DNA from: Ailanthus altissimus
Lineage: Eukaryota > Streptophyta > Magnoliopsida > Sapindales > Simaroubaceae
Assembly: GCA_946807835.1 (NCBI GenBank)
Contig: OX327699.1
Span: 19,952,014 to 20,016,013 of the forward strand
DNA length: 64,000 nt
Direction: 5' to 3'
A model generated the notes under the pieces. The model was not told the origin of the DNA and searched no databases. It was given only the letters and a program-made list of their open reading frames with translations. Made by a program: the position numbers and the translations under genes. Positions 61,184 to 64,000 of the stretch are shown piece after piece. Numbering within the stretch: position 1 is the stretch's first letter; each line of letters starts with the position of its first letter.

Positions 61184-63593
61184 TGTTGGGATTTGTGCTT
61201 ACGTGCCATCCCATAATGTATAAATATATAGTGATTGTATTTATACAATTATTATTTCTAATAAAATTGTTAATATTATTTTTATTAAATGGTAAGATGC
61301 TTGTAACGTTTTAGACATTGTATGATCTGAAGGAGTTCAGATTTGGTCTAAAAGAGTTTAGACCAGGGCTAAGAGTTAGCAACGCTAATAGTTATAAACA
61401 CTAAGAGTTAGTAGTACTAAGAGTTAGCAAAATCTAATGAGTTAGAGCCTTGTCTGAAATGGGATAATGACCTGAGAATATATTAGTAATGATATAGCTA
61501 CAATGAGTTGCAGATGGTGCTAAGAAAAGTCATTATACAAGTATGTTCTCAAACATAATGTTCCTGATCTAATTTCATCGATGCGGGTCTATTGGTGAAA
61601 TCCATTAATATAGATTAGTGTATGTCTATATCTGGATGGTCCAGATGGTTAGTCTTAGCAAACCATGAGCTTAGTAGGAAGCTAGTATAGAGATGCAGGT
61701 ATTCAGTAAGGACTGGATATTGAACAGACTCACGAAGACATCCAATAAACATCTCATAAAGTCGTCAATGGAAGGTCTTCCGAGTTGAGTAGTATTTGTG
61801 GTCCTTTGACCTGAGCGCCACGGTGGGCTTGTGAGTGATCCATCATACTTTGGTTCCACATATGTCAGAAACCTTTCATGGTCTAACTGCTGGGTGTCGC
61901 TGGGTATGGTCCGATGCTCATGGAGTCCGGTGTGCGTAGATATGGGATCCATCAACTCATATGAGTGGGTTGTATATCCTAATGCTCTGAGATTATATTT
62001 CAGAAAGTCTTGTGGTCGCAAGCATAAACCTCATAAAAGATATTCCGGAGGAATAAACAATATCACAAAAATGTTTGTGGATATTGTTTTATGAAATATA
62101 AATCTGGAGATAAGTTCGTGGTTAAGCAAATAGAGATTTGACGGTAATGATTTATATATCTGCTCTTCAAGGATATAAATGATGGAAGGATTATACGAAT
62201 ATGTAATAACCTCAACTTGTATGGTCTAACAAGCTAATTTGTAATATCCGTAACGTGTGTGTGGGATATTGTTCATGGACGTATGGAGGAGCTCTATATG
62301 ACAAATTAGGTGTGGACCTAGAGAGTCTCACAATATGAAGTATACTTGTGCACTGGGGTAGCCGATTGGATTGAATAGTTCGATCCAATAAATTTCAGCA
62401 AAAGAGAACGATTGTTTAGGGATCCCTCGGATTGTACATTTGTCAAGACTTAATTGTTAAGTACATCACTTAATTAATTAACAAGGGTTGTTAATTAATA
62501 GAATATTAACAAATGACAAAATTTGTTCCATGATTTGATTTTACCTTTTTACCATTTAACCATGGTAGTAAAAATTAGTAAGGTAAAAAGTAATTATTCA
62601 AAATTGTTTTGAATAATTAAATCATATATTATTAAATAATATTATAATATATATAGATCATGATATTGTATTTTAATACAATGAAGGGCCTAGATGTTAA
62701 CCATTTAATTATCCATTATAATTAAAATAATTATAATTGTTAGGTAAAGATTAATTATGGTGGTCATTATTCTAGTGCTTGGTTTAATTAATTCTAAATG
62801 GGAGACCAACAATAAAATTGGTGGAGCACTTCATTTTGTTTATTTTTGTTTAATCAAAGTGTTGAATAAATAAAATGAGTTTTTGACAAAACAATTGAAT
62901 TTATTCATTCATTCAATTTTGGGAGAAGAATTTGGCAATGGCAAGGAAGAGAGGTAAGAGAGAGTTTTGGTTTTTGTTCTTTCAAGTGTTGAAAAAATAA
63001 ACAAACTTCTCTTCATCTCCTTCTTTAATGGATGGCCAAAATGAATGATATATAAATGGAGAAAAAGATAATTATTTTGCAAAGAGTTGTTCAAAATAAT
63101 TATCATGTAGAAATTGTTTCTAAAATTAATATACAAGAGTTGTATATTAAAGATTTTTAATTAATACAAGAGTTGTATAGAAAATATTTACCATCTCCAT
63201 TTAGGAAACAAAAATTGTATTCAAAGAAGTTGAATACAAGTTGTTGAAAAATTCTAAACACTAAGCTACTATTCTAGCTCCTTAATCTCACCAAAAGTTA
63301 TGAACTAGAATTGTTCAACATATACTTCAAGGTGAGCTCTTCACATGGATTATTGAAGAATTTGAAGAATTTATAAAGCTACTTTCATTAGGTGAGTATT
63401 TTACATTATATTATAATACAATATTGTTCATCATTTATTATTGTATAATTGTTATACTTTTGCATATATATGATATATGTTGAAATTGTTAAAATGGGTG
63501 TATTTTGTAACATGCTTCCGCTGCGCATATAGTAATTTTTGAAATTACGTATACACTCGGATTATCATATACTCTATAATACAACACCCAACA
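61184..63593. mobile_element. Nested 2,410-bp solo LTR inserted in chromovirus B
   Basis: Starts TGTTGGG and ends CCCAACA, a perfect 7-bp inverted terminus with TG/CA ends, and is flanked by identical AGTTC copies. Similarity of the host element stops at the first AGTTC and resumes right after the second, in the coding end of pol. No internal coding and no second internal copy of the termini are seen, so it fits a solo LTR left by recombination of a large LTR element. A non-autonomous element without coding capacity is the alternative. Strand is not fixed; TATAAATATATA near 61220 and an AATAAA near 62990 would fit plus-strand reading. Confidence 0.88.
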
Positions 63594-63598
63594 AGTTC
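63594..63598 (+). repeat. Target-site duplication, right copy
   Basis: AGTTC directly after the nested insertion. Confidence 0.9.
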
Positions 63599-63651
63599 AG
63601 TATCCTCATTTGTTTCAGATAAGTATGTGAATTTTGAGGACGAAATTTTTA

Positions 63652-63666
63652 TAAGGGGAGAGGAAT
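63652..63666 (+). other. Polypurine tract of chromovirus B
   Basis: AAGGGGAGAGGAAT-type purine run immediately before the 3' LTR start, as expected for plus-strand priming. Confidence 0.85.
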
Positions 63667-64000
63667 TGTAATACACGTGTGGTTTATATATAAAACTTGG
63701 TGGCAGAATTAAAAAAACAAAAAAAAAGAAAAAGAAAAGAAATGAAGCGGTGGCCGTTTTATATATATATATATAATAGTTTTGTTTTCTTCGTTTAAGA
63801 AGAATGAATTGAAACAGAAGAAGAAACGAAGCAAATAGAAATAGGAAAAGAAGAAGCAAAAGAAAAACAGAAGAGAGAAAAGAAAGAAGAAAAAGAAAAG
63901 AAGAAGAAAAGAAAGAAAAAGAAAGGGAAAGGAAGAAACCGAGAAGGAAGAGAAGGAAAAAGAGAAAGAGAAAGAGAAAGAAAAAAAAGAGAGAAAAGAA
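63667..64000 (+). repeat. 3' LTR of chromovirus B, cut by the window end
   Basis: Starts TGTAATACACGTGTGG and follows the 5' LTR, with an extra A/G-rich insert of about 25-30 bp near 63710-63745 and a longer TATATA run. Only 334 bp are in the window. Confidence 0.9.

Larger units (their letters stand above)
54802..64000 (+). mobile_element. Ty3/gypsy chromovirus B (Tekay/Del-like), runs off the window
   Basis: A 1,493-bp 5' LTR, primer site, a gag-pol in essentially one frame, a polypurine tract and the first 334 bp of the 3' LTR are visible. Subtracting the 2,410-bp nested LTR insertion, the element would be about 8.3 kb. It starts 142 bp from chromovirus A and points the other way. At least twelve in-frame stops and a frameshift near 60625 inactivate it. 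An older fragment of the same family lies at 18745-21302. Confidence 0.93.

Overview
This window is nuclear DNA from a flowering plant, most likely a eudicot. It is AT-rich, its genes carry GT-AG introns, and it holds six plant-type protein genes separated by long gene-free stretches and LTR retrotransposons. Nothing looks bacterial, organellar or CRISPR-like. I cannot name the species.

Layout. 1-870 is a large inverted-repeat (foldback) element cut by the window edge. 1649-2806 (+) is a three-exon LEA_2 membrane protein. 4786-5175 (-) is a RALF peptide precursor closest to RALFL34. 5997-8573 (-) is an internally deleted Ty1/copia element. 10125-13189 (+) is an SBP1/BOI-type RING E3 ligase. 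18745-21302 (-) is a decayed Ty3/gypsy fragment (one LTR plus gag). 26070-27269 (+) is a class B heat-shock factor of the HSFB4/SCHIZORIZA type. 31002-35724 (+) is an eight-exon WD40 protein of the RID3/IPI3/WDR18 type. 36400-37117 holds a degenerate minisatellite and a 231-bp tandem duplication. 39715 to about 40450 is a probable copia LTR remnant. 42452-43231 (+) is an intronless HECATE-type bHLH gene. From 49 kb onward the window is a transposon block: a chromovirus on the minus strand (49053-54659) and a second, larger chromovirus on the plus strand (54802 to beyond 64000). The second one is interrupted by a 2,410-bp LTR insertion (61184-63593) flanked by a perfect 5-bp target duplication.

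How the genes relate. Four of the six genes match Arabidopsis genes known from root or organ patterning: RALFL34 (lateral-root initiation), HSFB4/SCZ (root ground-tissue stem cells), RID3 (root and shoot meristem formation) and HEC (gynoecium and meristem). From memory, the Arabidopsis counterparts fall in a few small blocks (LEA/SBP1/HSFB4 near At1g45-46; HEC1/RALFL34 adjacent at At5g67060-67070). The window may therefore keep an ancestral gene order that Arabidopsis has split up. I see no sign that the genes act in one pathway beyond this shared theme.

The retrotransposons are all dead copies. Their in-frame stops, catalytic-site lesions and LTR differences are overwhelmingly transitions, as expected for long-methylated DNA. 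I found no clear novel system. The best leads are the nested insertion, the cryptic gypsy fragment at 18.7-21.3 kb, the foldback element carrying G-boxes next to the LEA gene, and a RALF peptide with an extra cysteine.
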